64,000 nt of DNA from JAVBRA01 sp031548435 (lineage in GTDB: Bacteria; Bacteroidota; Bacteroidia; Bacteroidales; Rikenellaceae), in assembly GCA_031548435.1 (NCBI GenBank), contig JAVBRA010000003.1, positions 1 through 64,000 of the forward strand, in the 5' to 3' direction. Position 1 is the stretch's first letter. Every line of letters starts with the position of its first letter. The translations under genes were made by a program, and so were the position numbers. Under the pieces are notes generated by a model. The model was not told the DNA's origin. It saw nothing but the letters and a program-made list of their open reading frames with translations, and did no database searches. This document shows, in pieces, positions 15,417 through 23,657 of this stretch.

Positions 15417-16955
15417 ATGTCCATTTCCAAGCAAGACCCCCTGTTCGCCCTGGTCAAAAGCATGAGCAAGGCCGAGACGCGCAACTTCAAGCTCTACGCC
15501 ATGAGGCAGGAGGGCAACCGCGACGCCAAATTCATCCGCCTGTTCGACGTGCTGGAGGCCATGGCCGACTACGACGAGGCCAAGGTGCTGCGCAAATCGG
15601 GCATCAGCAAGGTGCAGCTGCCCAACACCAAAGCCCACCTGATGCGGCAGATCCTAGTCAGCATCCGCCTGTTGCAGGTGAGCCACGACACGGCCATGGA
15701 GCTGCGCGAACAGATCGACTTCGCCGGGATCCTCTATAACAAGGGGCTCTACTCGCAGAGCCTGCGCCTGCTCGACAAGGCCAAACAGGCGGCCGTCGAG
15801 GCGCAGAAAGACACGATCGTACTGGAAATCATCGAGTTCGAGAAGCTGATCGAAACGCTCCACATCACCCGCAGCATGACCGGCCGCGCCGACACCCTCA
15901 GCCGCCAGGCCGAGGAGTTCTGCGGAAAGGTGCAAAACGTGAACGACCTGTCGAACCTGTCGATCCAGCTCTACGGCCTCTACCTGAAACTGGGGTACGC
16001 CCGCAGCAAAAAAGACCTCGACCTGATCGTCGGTTTTTTCAAACCCAAAATCGAGAAATACAAAGACAAGGGGCTCAATTTCACCGAACGGATCTATTTT
16101 TATCAGGCCTACGTGTGGTATTACTACATCCAGCACGACTTCCTGCGTTGCTACGCCTATTCGCGCAAGTGGGTCGACACCTACGACAGGAACCCCGGCA
16201 TGAAGCTGCTCAACTACGATAACTACATCAAGGGCTATTCGCGCCTGCTGGACGGACTGTTCTATATGCGCAGTTACGGCCGTTTCGTGCGCACGCTCGA
16301 CAAGTTCGAAAGCGAGCGCGAAATGATGTGCGGCATCTGCAACAACGCCGACATGCTCTACAACATGATCTACCTGTACGGCGAAATGAACAAGCACTTC
16401 ATGCAGGGGACATTCGGCGAGGGGATCGCCGTGGTACCGCAGGTGAATGAATTCCTCGAAAAATACGAGGCCTTTATCGACGAACACCACAAACTGCTGC
16501 TGTACTACAAAGCGGCCTGTATGTATTTCGGCAACGCCGATTACGAAAAGAGCATCGTCTACCTGACCAAAATCATCGGCACCAAAGATCACCAGGTGCG
16601 GCGCGACCTGCAATGCTTCGCCCGCATCCTCAATCTCATCTCGTCGTACGAGCTGGGGCGCGACTACACGCTTGAGTACAACATCAAGTCGGTCTACGCG
16701 TTCCTGATCAAAATGAACGACATGCACAACGTCCAGAAAGAGATGATGGGCTTCCTCAAGAAACTGACCACCATGTACGCCTCGGACTTCAAGAAAGAGC
16801 TGCGCGGACTGCACGAACGCCTGCTGCCATTGGCCTCGGATCCTTACGAGCGGCGCCCGTTCTTCTACCTCGACATCATCTCGTGGATCGAAAGCAAACT
16901 CAACAACACCTCCATTACCGGCATCATCCGGGAGCGGTTCAAACAACTGAAATAA
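15417..16955 (+). CDS. Cytoplasmic helical-repeat (TPR-like) protein
   Basis: A 512-residue protein with no signal peptide, predicted almost wholly alpha-helical, with repeating paired helices rich in Tyr and Leu (for example AGILYNKGLYSQSLRLLDKA, typical of TPR-like units). I do not recognise a specific function. It begins MSISKQDPLFALVKSMSKAE, an N-terminus I recall from conserved Bacteroidota proteins. A small membrane protein gene starts three bases after its stop and is probably co-transcribed. Confidence 0.8.
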   Translation: MSISKQDPLFALVKSMSKAETRNFKLYAMRQEGNRDAKFIRLFDVLEAMADYDEAKVLRKSGISKVQLPNTKAHLMRQILVSIRLLQVSHDTAMELREQIDFAGILYNKGLYSQSLRLLDKAKQAAVEAQKDTIVLEIIEFEKLIETLHITRSMTGRADTLSRQAEEFCGKVQNVNDLSNLSIQLYGLYLKLGYARSKKDLDLIVGFFKPKIEKYKDKGLNFTERIYFYQAYVWYYYIQHDFLRCYAYSRKWVDTYDRNPGMKLLNYDNYIKGYSRLLDGLFYMRSYGRFVRTLDKFESEREMMCGICNNADMLYNMIYLYGEMNKHFMQGTFGEGIAVVPQVNEFLEKYEAFIDEHHKLLLYYKAACMYFGNADYEKSIVYLTKIIGTKDHQVRRDLQCFARILNLISSYELGRDYTLEYNIKSVYAFLIKMNDMHNVQKEMMGFLKKLTTMYASDFKKELRGLHERLLPLASDPYERRPFFYLDIISWIESKLNNTSITGIIRERFKQLK

Positions 16956-16958
16956 CCC

Positions 16959-17240
16959 GTGGGCAAACCCTTCCCGACAAAAAAAGAGCAAGCCGCCGCC
17001 TATCGGCGATGGGCTGCCGGACTCACCGCCGCAACATTCGCCTTGTGGCTGGGCACCTACATCGGGGGCATGATCCCCGTTTACGGGTTCATCTGCCCGT
17101 TGCTTTACCTGGCCGCCGTCCGGTGTTCGTTCCGGGCAGTCCGGCTCGAAAAGGGCGTTTTCGATTATTTACTGCTGATTCTTTCGGGAGGCCTGTTCCT
17201 GCTGAGCCTCGCGCCATGGATTTTCCCCGTCGCAAGATAG
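16959..17240 (+). CDS. Small membrane protein
   Basis: A 93-residue protein starting at GTG, three bases after the preceding stop. It has about three hydrophobic segments (roughly residues 20-42, 43-58 and 68-90) separated by basic residues, and no motif I recognise. The tight spacing suggests translation coupled to the helical-repeat gene. Confidence 0.6.
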   Translation: MGKPFPTKKEQAAAYRRWAAGLTAATFALWLGTYIGGMIPVYGFICPLLYLAAVRCSFRAVRLEKGVFDYLLLILSGGLFLLSLAPWIFPVAR

Positions 17241-17282
17241 TTGCCAATAAAAAAGAGGGCCGGAAAACCCTGACCCTCTTCG

Positions 17283-17355
17283 AGCGGAAAACGAGACTCG
17301 AACTCGCGACCCTCAGCTTGGGAAGCTGATGCTCTACCAACTGAGCTATTTCCGC
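17283..17355 (-). tRNA. tRNA-Gly (CCC)
   Basis: A 73-base tRNA. The acceptor GCGGAAA pairs with TTTCCGC, the D arm reads AGCTCAGTTGGTAGAGC, the anticodon stem TCAGC/GCTGA encloses TTCCCAA (anticodon CCC), and the T arm contains GTTCGAGTC. CCA is not encoded. Confidence 0.96.
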
Positions 17356-17370
17356 TTGGTTTGGCAAGGG

Positions 17371-17401
17371 CAAAATTATCACATCTTTGCTAAAATACAA
17401 A
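17371..17401 (-). promoter_or_regulatory. Predicted promoter of tRNA-Gly
   Basis: On the minus strand this has TAATTTTG (17371-17378) and TTTG (17398-17401) with 19 bases between, the full Bacteroidota promoter arrangement. Confidence 0.7.
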
Positions 17402-17444
17402 AATCATCCGGGATTTATTTTTCGGGCCCCGTTCCAGGTACTTG

Positions 17445-17530
17445 AAAAAAGCATCACAGGCACTTTTGTTATCAAAAGCATTTTCTCACTTGAACAATTT
17501 CAAGCGAAAGAAGGCCTTTGATAACAAAAG
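17445..17530 (+). repeat. Dispersed intergenic repeat, copy 2 (partial)
   Basis: CACAGGCACTTTTGTTATC resembles CACAGGCTCATTTGTTATC of the larger copies. The forward frame reads TGTFVIKSIFSLEQFQAKEG, aligning with TGSFVI...SLRN..ERK of other copies. It also contains a palindromic pair TTTGTTATCAAAAGC / CTTTGATAACAAAAG. Confidence 0.55.
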
Positions 17531-17571
17531 CATCTGTGACGCAAAGAGTTCCGATCGGGTGCCGGGACAGG

Positions 17572-20500
17572 TTAGCTGACCGGCGGAATTTCGGTGATCG
17601 ATCCGTAGCGGTGGTATTCGTTGGCGATGCTTTGTTCCTTGACGTAGTGGAGCAGTTCGATGCGCCCTTCTTTCACCACGGGAGCTGTCGCCACATATTT
17701 GGTCAGTTCGGCCGCGCGGAAGTAGATCTGATCGGGAATTTCGGGCGAGCAGGTGCGGATGCGCTCCCATTTGCCCATGCCGGCCAGGAATTGGTCGAGC
17801 GTCTCTTTCACTACGGCGCAACCCAGGCCGTCCAACTGGCCGGCATCGCGGTCTGTCGGGTCGATGCTGATGGTGAGCGGGGTTTTCGTGACTCCGGCCG
17901 CCAGGGCAATCAGGCGGATATCTTCCAGCTTGTCTTTTTTCGTTACGCGCAACACGCAACTCTCCAGCGGCAGGTAGCGGAACACGTTCTGTTCGCCGTA
18001 AAGGTTATTCACATCGCGCGGGGCGGAAAACTCGGCGGCCCATGCCCGGCGGTAGCTTTCCAGCGCCTGCGCCTCGTTGCGCCCGCTGTTGTCGGCGATG
18101 TCCACAAAGCACGAGGTGTAGTTGACGCCGCCGGCCTTGATGCCTCCTCCCAGGGCCGACATCTTCATGCCGCCGAACGGTTGGCGGTTGACAATGGCGC
18201 CGGTGATGCCGCGATTGATATAAAGGTTGCCCGCCATGATCGAGTTTTTCCACAACGTCTGTTCGTCTTCGTTGAGGCTTTGCAGGCCCGACGTCAGCCC
18301 GTATTCGAGCGAGTTGACCAGACGAATCCCCTCTTCCAGCGAGTCGATGCACACCACGCCCAGCAACGGAGCGAACAACTCCGTGCGGAAAGTGTAGCTG
18401 TCCGGTTTGACCCCCCACTTGATGGTCGGGCGCAGAATGTAGTGTTTTTCGTCCAGAAACTCGGGCGCCACCAACCACGATTCGCCCTCTTCGAGGTGTT
18501 CGATGGCGTGCAGCAGTTTGTCGTTGGCGTTGGTGACCATCGGGCCGATGACGTTCGAGAAGTTCCACACGCTGCCCGTCTGCATGCTCATGGCCGCGTC
18601 GCGCAGTTTCGAGCGGAACGACTCGTCTTCATAGATCTCGCGTTCGACCAGCAGCAGGGAGCAGGCCGAACATTTCTGCCCGGCATTGCCGAAGGCCGAG
18701 GCCACCACGTTCATCACCGCCTTGTCGCGGTCGCCGCACGAGGTGAGGATGATGCAGTTTTTGCCGCCCGTTTCGGCCGCGATGGGGCGCGAGGGCCTGC
18801 TGCGGTTGAGCAGGATGGCCGTGTCCGTGCCTCCGGTAAAGATGATGTGCCGGATGGCCGGATCGTCGGTCAGGTGCTTCAATGGCTTGCGCCCGTCGGT
18901 GATCACCACCTGCAACGCTTCGCGCGGCACGCCCGCGTCCCAGAACGCCTTGGCGAACTCCCAGGCGACAGGGGCGGCTACGGTGGCCGGCTTGAGGATC
19001 ACGGCATTGCCGCCCGACAAGGCCGCGGCCACGCCTCCCACCGGAATGGCCAGCGGAAAATTCCACGGCGGAACCACGGTCACCACTCCTTTCGGGGCCA
19101 TGGTTACCGTGTCGAGCTCCATGAACTTCTTCATGGTGATGGGATAGAAGCGGCAGAAATCGATCGCTTCCGACACCTCCACGTCGCCTTCGTTGAAGGT
19201 CTTGCCCGTGACGGCGGCCATGCAGCCGATCAGGTCGCCTCGGCGGCCGGCCAGCAGCGAGGCTGTCTTATGCAGTATCCTGTGGCGCTCTTCGATGGTG
19301 GTTTCGCGCCATTTCATCGGGTCGCCGGCGGCCACTTTCACGATGCTTTCGGCCGCGCTTTCGTCGGCCAGCGACATTTCGTAGACGCAGATCGTGTCGC
19401 CCGTCGAGCGGTCGTAATATTTGTGGCGTTTTTCGGTGATTATCTCGTCCGCTCCCACTTGCAGGGGGATGATGATCGGATTAGACTCCTTTTTACACCA
19501 TTTGGAGGAAATGTTTTCTGCCCATTCCTGATTCGGCTTCAGGTCGAAGTTCGTGTCCGGTTCGTTCGCGAACTCGTCCGACACCTCGCCCTCGGGCACG
19601 GGAATGTTGCGGTTCTGCTTGCGGGTGGCGTACGAGTCCATCGAATCTTTCATCGCGCATGCCTGGCGGAACTGGTTTTCGAGAAACTCCCACTGCTCGG
19701 TTCCCGGCTTCAGGTTGAACGAGTAGCTGAGGAAGTTCTCGGGCCCGGTGTTTTCGTCCAGACGGCGCACCAGGTACGACACGGCGTTGAGGAAGTTCTC
19801 ATCCTTGACCACCGGCGTGTAAAGGATGATGTCGGCCCCTTTGGTCTTCATCACGCGCCACAGCTGGTTGGCCATCCCTTCGAGCATTTCGAAGGTCACG
19901 CCCTCGGCCAGCCCGTTTTTTTGGCTGAGCAGGTAGGCGTAGCCGATGCTGAACAGGTTGTGCGAGGCGATGCCCACGTTGAGCACCTTGATATTCTCCG
20001 GTTCGAACGCCCGGTCGATGATGTGGAGGTAGTTGGCGTCCACGTCCACCTTGTGTCCCAGCACGGGGTTCTCCCATCCCTTGAGCGACGAGATCACCGT
20101 TTCCATTTGCAGGTTAGCCCCCTTCACCAGACGCATTTTGAGCGGCGATCCGCCGTCAGCCACGCGTTTGTGGGCGAATTCGAGCAGTTCGGTCTGGAAA
20201 TTCCACGCGTCGGGCAGATAAGCCTGCACCACGATCCCGGCCCGGTAGTGCTTGAACTGCGGCAACGAGAGTGTCGTCTTGAACACGTCGAGCGTCAGGT
20301 GGGCATCTTTGTACTCTTCCATGTCCAGGTTCACGAACTTGGGCGTGCTCACCCCGTGCTCATCAACATACGGGAAGTCGATCGCTTTCTGATAGATGGC
20401 CGTCAGCCGGTCGATCAGATCCTGCCTGCTTTGTTTGAAATTCAACGGATGGATCTGGGCGTAGATGCCCGAAATCTTGATCGAAATGTAATTGATATCC

Positions 20501-21009
20501 GGCTCTTCCAGCGCCTTGAGGTAGTGGCGGTAGCGGTTGTCGGCCTCCTGGTCGCCGAGCACCACCTCGCCCAACAAATTGACATTCTGCCCGATATGCT
20601 GCGTATCGCGCTCCTTGAGGTGCCCCGTGAGAATCGGCCGTTCTTCGTGGATGATCACCGTGTCGGTTTCTGTCCGCAGGCGTTTTTTGAATATCGGGAT
20701 GGCGATCGGGTGGAACAGATAGCCGAAAGCGTTGTAGGCCCGGAGCAAAAATTTGTCGCCGGTGCTGAAGAACTCGGGTACGCCATACTGCCTGATCAAC
20801 TCTTTGATGCGCCGAGCCAGCAACTTGTTGTCGCGGATCTGCGACGATTCGTCCAACAGGCGCGAAAGGAATATTTTGTCGCCGGGACGTTGCACCAGCG
20901 TGGCATATTTATGTTGTTCGTCGCGTTCCTTTTTTGTCAGGGCCGCATCGCACTGGTCGTGGAGCGCTACCACCCACTGGTGGACCTGCTGTTCGGTGAT
21001 CTTGCTCAT
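17572..21009 (-). CDS. putA: Bifunctional proline / P5C dehydrogenase
   Basis: Oxidises proline to P5C (flavin-dependent) and then to glutamate (NAD-dependent). At 1145 residues it has a proline dehydrogenase barrel in the first half, with MRLVKGANLQMETV and YLLSQKNGLAEGVTFEMLEGM, and an aldehyde dehydrogenase domain in the second half with WNFPLAIP, AETGGKN and catalytic Cys780 in GNAGQKCSACSL. There is no N-terminal DNA-binding domain, so it is not the self-regulating enterobacterial type. It lies between tRNA-Gly and birA with no obvious partner, so proline is probably used for carbon or nitrogen. Confidence 0.95.
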   Translation of the reverse strand: MSKITEQQVHQWVVALHDQCDAALTKKERDEQHKYATLVQRPGDKIFLSRLLDESSQIRDNKLLARRIKELIRQYGVPEFFSTGDKFLLRAYNAFGYLFHPIAIPIFKKRLRTETDTVIIHEERPILTGHLKERDTQHIGQNVNLLGEVVLGDQEADNRYRHYLKALEEPDINYISIKISGIYAQIHPLNFKQSRQDLIDRLTAIYQKAIDFPYVDEHGVSTPKFVNLDMEEYKDAHLTLDVFKTTLSLPQFKHYRAGIVVQAYLPDAWNFQTELLEFAHKRVADGGSPLKMRLVKGANLQMETVISSLKGWENPVLGHKVDVDANYLHIIDRAFEPENIKVLNVGIASHNLFSIGYAYLLSQKNGLAEGVTFEMLEGMANQLWRVMKTKGADIILYTPVVKDENFLNAVSYLVRRLDENTGPENFLSYSFNLKPGTEQWEFLENQFRQACAMKDSMDSYATRKQNRNIPVPEGEVSDEFANEPDTNFDLKPNQEWAENISSKWCKKESNPIIIPLQVGADEIITEKRHKYYDRSTGDTICVYEMSLADESAAESIVKVAAGDPMKWRETTIEERHRILHKTASLLAGRRGDLIGCMAAVTGKTFNEGDVEVSEAIDFCRFYPITMKKFMELDTVTMAPKGVVTVVPPWNFPLAIPVGGVAAALSGGNAVILKPATVAAPVAWEFAKAFWDAGVPREALQVVITDGRKPLKHLTDDPAIRHIIFTGGTDTAILLNRSRPSRPIAAETGGKNCIILTSCGDRDKAVMNVVASAFGNAGQKCSACSLLLVEREIYEDESFRSKLRDAAMSMQTGSVWNFSNVIGPMVTNANDKLLHAIEHLEEGESWLVAPEFLDEKHYILRPTIKWGVKPDSYTFRTELFAPLLGVVCIDSLEEGIRLVNSLEYGLTSGLQSLNEDEQTLWKNSIMAGNLYINRGITGAIVNRQPFGGMKMSALGGGIKAGGVNYTSCFVDIADNSGRNEAQALESYRRAWAAEFSAPRDVNNLYGEQNVFRYLPLESCVLRVTKKDKLEDIRLIALAAGVTKTPLTISIDPTDRDAGQLDGLGCAVVKETLDQFLAGMGKWERIRTCSPEIPDQIYFRAAELTKYVATAPVVKEGRIELLHYVKEQSIANEYHRYGSITEIPPVS

Positions 21010-21058
21010 ACAAATATCTGATTAATTGTTTTTTCGCAGGATGAAAATAATAAAAAAA

Positions 21059-21082
21059 TCACACCGATGATTACCGATGTGA
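21059..21082 (-). terminator. Terminator downstream of birA
   Basis: An imperfect stem TCACACCGAT / ACCGATGTGA is followed on the minus strand by TTTTTTTATT. It lies between the birA stop and putA. Confidence 0.55.
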
Positions 21083-21141
21083 AAAAATAACAAGATTTTT
21101 CGGATGCAAGAGAATTTTAACAGAACGGGCGGGCAGTGTGC

Positions 21142-21897
21142 CTACCCTCTATCCATTACGTATTCGACTTCTTTGAAGGCGAAGCTGCGTTTGCGCCCGT
21201 CGCGTTCTTCGAGTATCAGTTCGCCGTATTCCGACAGTCTCGATATTTTCGCTTCGAACCGCTCTCCGGAAGGAGTGGCGTACGGGTGAAAGCCCTCTTT
21301 GCGGTACAGGCGGGCAAGGTAGTTTTGTTCAAGTTCGGCCGGTTCGAGGCCGGATAGCGCGATGAAATTTTTGCAGAAACGCTCCAGCACTTCCACCCGA
21401 TCGAACCCTTTCCCGGCGGCCAGGGCCATCGACACGGGGTTGGGAGCGTCCGAGGCGAACTCGCGCTGGTTGACGTTGATGCCCACGCCGATAACGCTCC
21501 GCCAGACGTACGCCCCGGCGATGTCGTGCTCCAGAAGCATCCCGCACACTTTTTTGTCGCCGATGTAGATATCGTTCGGCCATTTGATGGCGGAAGACAA
21601 TCCGCAGTCGGCCAGCGTTTCGTGCACGGCCAGCGAAGTGATCTCCGACAGGCGGAACTGATCGCCCGCCCCGACACTTCGGCCCGGGTGGATCACCAGC
21701 GAGAACGTGAGGTTCTCTCCCGCGGCGCTTTCCCACCGGTTGCCCCGCTGCCCGCGCCCGGCCGTCTGGCGGTCGGTGGTCACGATGCAGTCGACCTCGT
21801 CGCGCAGCTCTTTGGCGTAGTCGTTGGTCGAGCCCAGGGTTTCGAAATGGCGCAACTCAAGGCCGCACACCTGCTTTACGGAATCGAGCGGCCTCAT
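21142..21897 (-). CDS. birA: Biotin--[acetyl-CoA-carboxylase] ligase
   Basis: Attaches biotin to the carrier domain of biotin-dependent carboxylases through a biotinyl-AMP intermediate. The 251-residue protein is the short form: the catalytic domain with GSTNDYA, the adenylate loop GRGQRGNRW (about residues 47-55), SAIKWPNDIYI and VIGVGINVNQ, plus a short C-terminal domain. The N-terminal helix-turn-helix of the repressor type is absent, so it should not regulate biotin genes. Its start overlaps the stop of the upstream Na/Pi transporter gene by four bases. Confidence 0.93.
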   Translation of the reverse strand: MRPLDSVKQVCGLELRHFETLGSTNDYAKELRDEVDCIVTTDRQTAGRGQRGNRWESAAGENLTFSLVIHPGRSVGAGDQFRLSEITSLAVHETLADCGLSSAIKWPNDIYIGDKKVCGMLLEHDIAGAYVWRSVIGVGINVNQREFASDAPNPVSMALAAGKGFDRVEVLERFCKNFIALSGLEPAELEQNYLARLYRKEGFHPYATPSGERFEAKISRLSEYGELILEERDGRKRSFAFKEVEYVMDRG

Positions 21898-23606
21898 TGC
21901 TTTTCGATGGATTGGAACAGGTCTTCCGACACTTTCACCACCGCGTCGGCCACCTGTTCGAGTTCGGTGATCAGTTCGCTGAACAACAGCATGGCGTCGT
22001 AGCTTATCTCGGGTTGTTGTTCGTCGGGGGCGATCCCTTCCTTGATCTGGTTGCGCAGGGAATTAACCTTCTGTTCGATCTCCAGCGCCGATGCGATCGA
22101 CAAGCACTCGTTCTCAAGGTCGGAAAGGTTCTCTTCCATCACCGCCAGCCCGTTGTCTATGAGCTCCATCATGCCGGCGGCCTGCTCGCGCATGGCCGGG
22201 CCGAACCACAGGCTCTCGTCTCGTTTACGGCGGAGGATCTTGGCCACGCCGTAGTTGAGGTCGGCGATCGATTCGATGTCGTTGATCAGCTTCGACATCA
22301 GCTGGATGCTCGCTGCCGTGCGCGTCCCCAGGTCGCCGCGCGAGGCCTCGCCCAGGTAGTCGTCGATCTCCTCCTCGGTGCGGTCGCTGATCTGTTCGTA
22401 TTTGCGGATGCGGTCGAAGAGCGATTCGATGCGGTGCCCGTCGGTTTCAGCGAACATTTCACGCACGAACCCGAACATTTTGCGGCTGCGGCGGGCATAT
22501 TGCTGCAGTTCGTTCTGCGCCTGCAGGATCGAGATCTCGGAAACGGGCATCACTCCCGCGTCAATGTGGCGCAACTTGGTCTTGGAATCGGCTTCGCGCC
22601 TGACCAGCCGTCCCGACCATTTCACCAGTTGACCCGACCACCCCGACAGTAAAATAACATTGGCCACATTAAATAAGGTATGGAACAGCGCAAGCGCCAC
22701 CGGTGCCGCCGACGGGTCGGACGAGGGCGACCCGGCGCCCGTCGCCAAACACAACCATTCGACGAAAGCGGTTGCCGGAACAAACAAAAGCAATGCCCAT
22801 ACAGCTCCGATCGCATTGAACATCAGGTGGATGCGGGCCGATCGCCGGGCATCACTGTTAACCACCCGCGCCGCACGGTTGACCGGGAACGTGGTGCCGA
22901 TGTTGTTGCCGATGACCATTGCCGCGGCGCAGTCGAACCCAATCCATCCCATGTAGCACAGCACGATGGTCAGGGCCACCGCCGCACTCGAAGAACGGAT
23001 CAACACCGTGACCGCCGTCCCGATAAGCACCATCAGCAGCACCGGCCCGATGCCGCCGTCGGCCATCCCCGTAAAGAACAGGTGCCATCCGCTGCCGGTA
23101 TTGTGCCCGATGACCCGCTCAAGAAAATCAACGCCTATAAACAGCAGGGCCAACCCGATGATCGACTCCCCCGTGGATTTAACTCCCTCTCTGCGTGAAA
23201 AGAACAACGGCAACCCAATGCCCACCAGCGACACCGACAACACCCCGAACCCCTCACGGAACGCCAGCAGGGCCACCAGCCATGCCGTGACGGTGGTGCC
23301 GATATTGGCCCCCATAATAAAGCCCGCCGACTGCCGCAGGGTGATCACCCCTGCGTTAACGAAGCTGACAATGGTGGCCGTGGCCGCCGTCGACGACTGC
23401 ACCAGGGCGGTGACGAGCGTTCCGGAGACGATGCGCCGGACAAGGCTCCCCGAAGCGGCGGCCGAAAAGCGGCGACGGATGTACCCGCTGCCGATGCGTT
23501 GCAGGGCCTCGGCCATGATCTTCATGCCGTAGATGAACAGTCCCAGCGATCCGGCTACCTGCAAGACCGCCAGGACGATTTTCCAGAGACAGTGGCTTTC
23601 TTCCAT
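21894..23606 (-). CDS. Na/Pi cotransporter family protein with PhoU-like domain
   Basis: A 570-residue inner-membrane protein. The first 330 residues contain the two inverted NaPi-type repeats, with QSSTA at 70-74 and RSSSA at 204-208; the Gln normally seen in the second QSS motif is Arg here. About residues 350-560 form a helical PhoU-like cytoplasmic domain (for example IESLFDRIRKYEQISDRTEEE). Sodium-coupled phosphate movement is the usual family assignment, but members with altered motifs may transport other ions. It overlaps birA by four bases. Confidence 0.85.
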   Translation of the reverse strand: MEESHCLWKIVLAVLQVAGSLGLFIYGMKIMAEALQRIGSGYIRRRFSAAASGSLVRRIVSGTLVTALVQSSTAATATIVSFVNAGVITLRQSAGFIMGANIGTTVTAWLVALLAFREGFGVLSVSLVGIGLPLFFSRREGVKSTGESIIGLALLFIGVDFLERVIGHNTGSGWHLFFTGMADGGIGPVLLMVLIGTAVTVLIRSSSAAVALTIVLCYMGWIGFDCAAAMVIGNNIGTTFPVNRAARVVNSDARRSARIHLMFNAIGAVWALLLFVPATAFVEWLCLATGAGSPSSDPSAAPVALALFHTLFNVANVILLSGWSGQLVKWSGRLVRREADSKTKLRHIDAGVMPVSEISILQAQNELQQYARRSRKMFGFVREMFAETDGHRIESLFDRIRKYEQISDRTEEEIDDYLGEASRGDLGTRTAASIQLMSKLINDIESIADLNYGVAKILRRKRDESLWFGPAMREQAAGMMELIDNGLAVMEENLSDLENECLSIASALEIEQKVNSLRNQIKEGIAPDEQQPEISYDAMLLFSELITELEQVADAVVKVSEDLFQSIEKQ

Positions 23607-23657
23607 GTATAAATATAATTAGGACTGAAGAGATTATGAATGACAAAAGGCGACCCC

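Noticed and set aside
17518..21021. An 1167-codon open frame opposite putA
   Set aside because: Antisense shadow of a full-length, motif-complete putA; no recognisable protein features.
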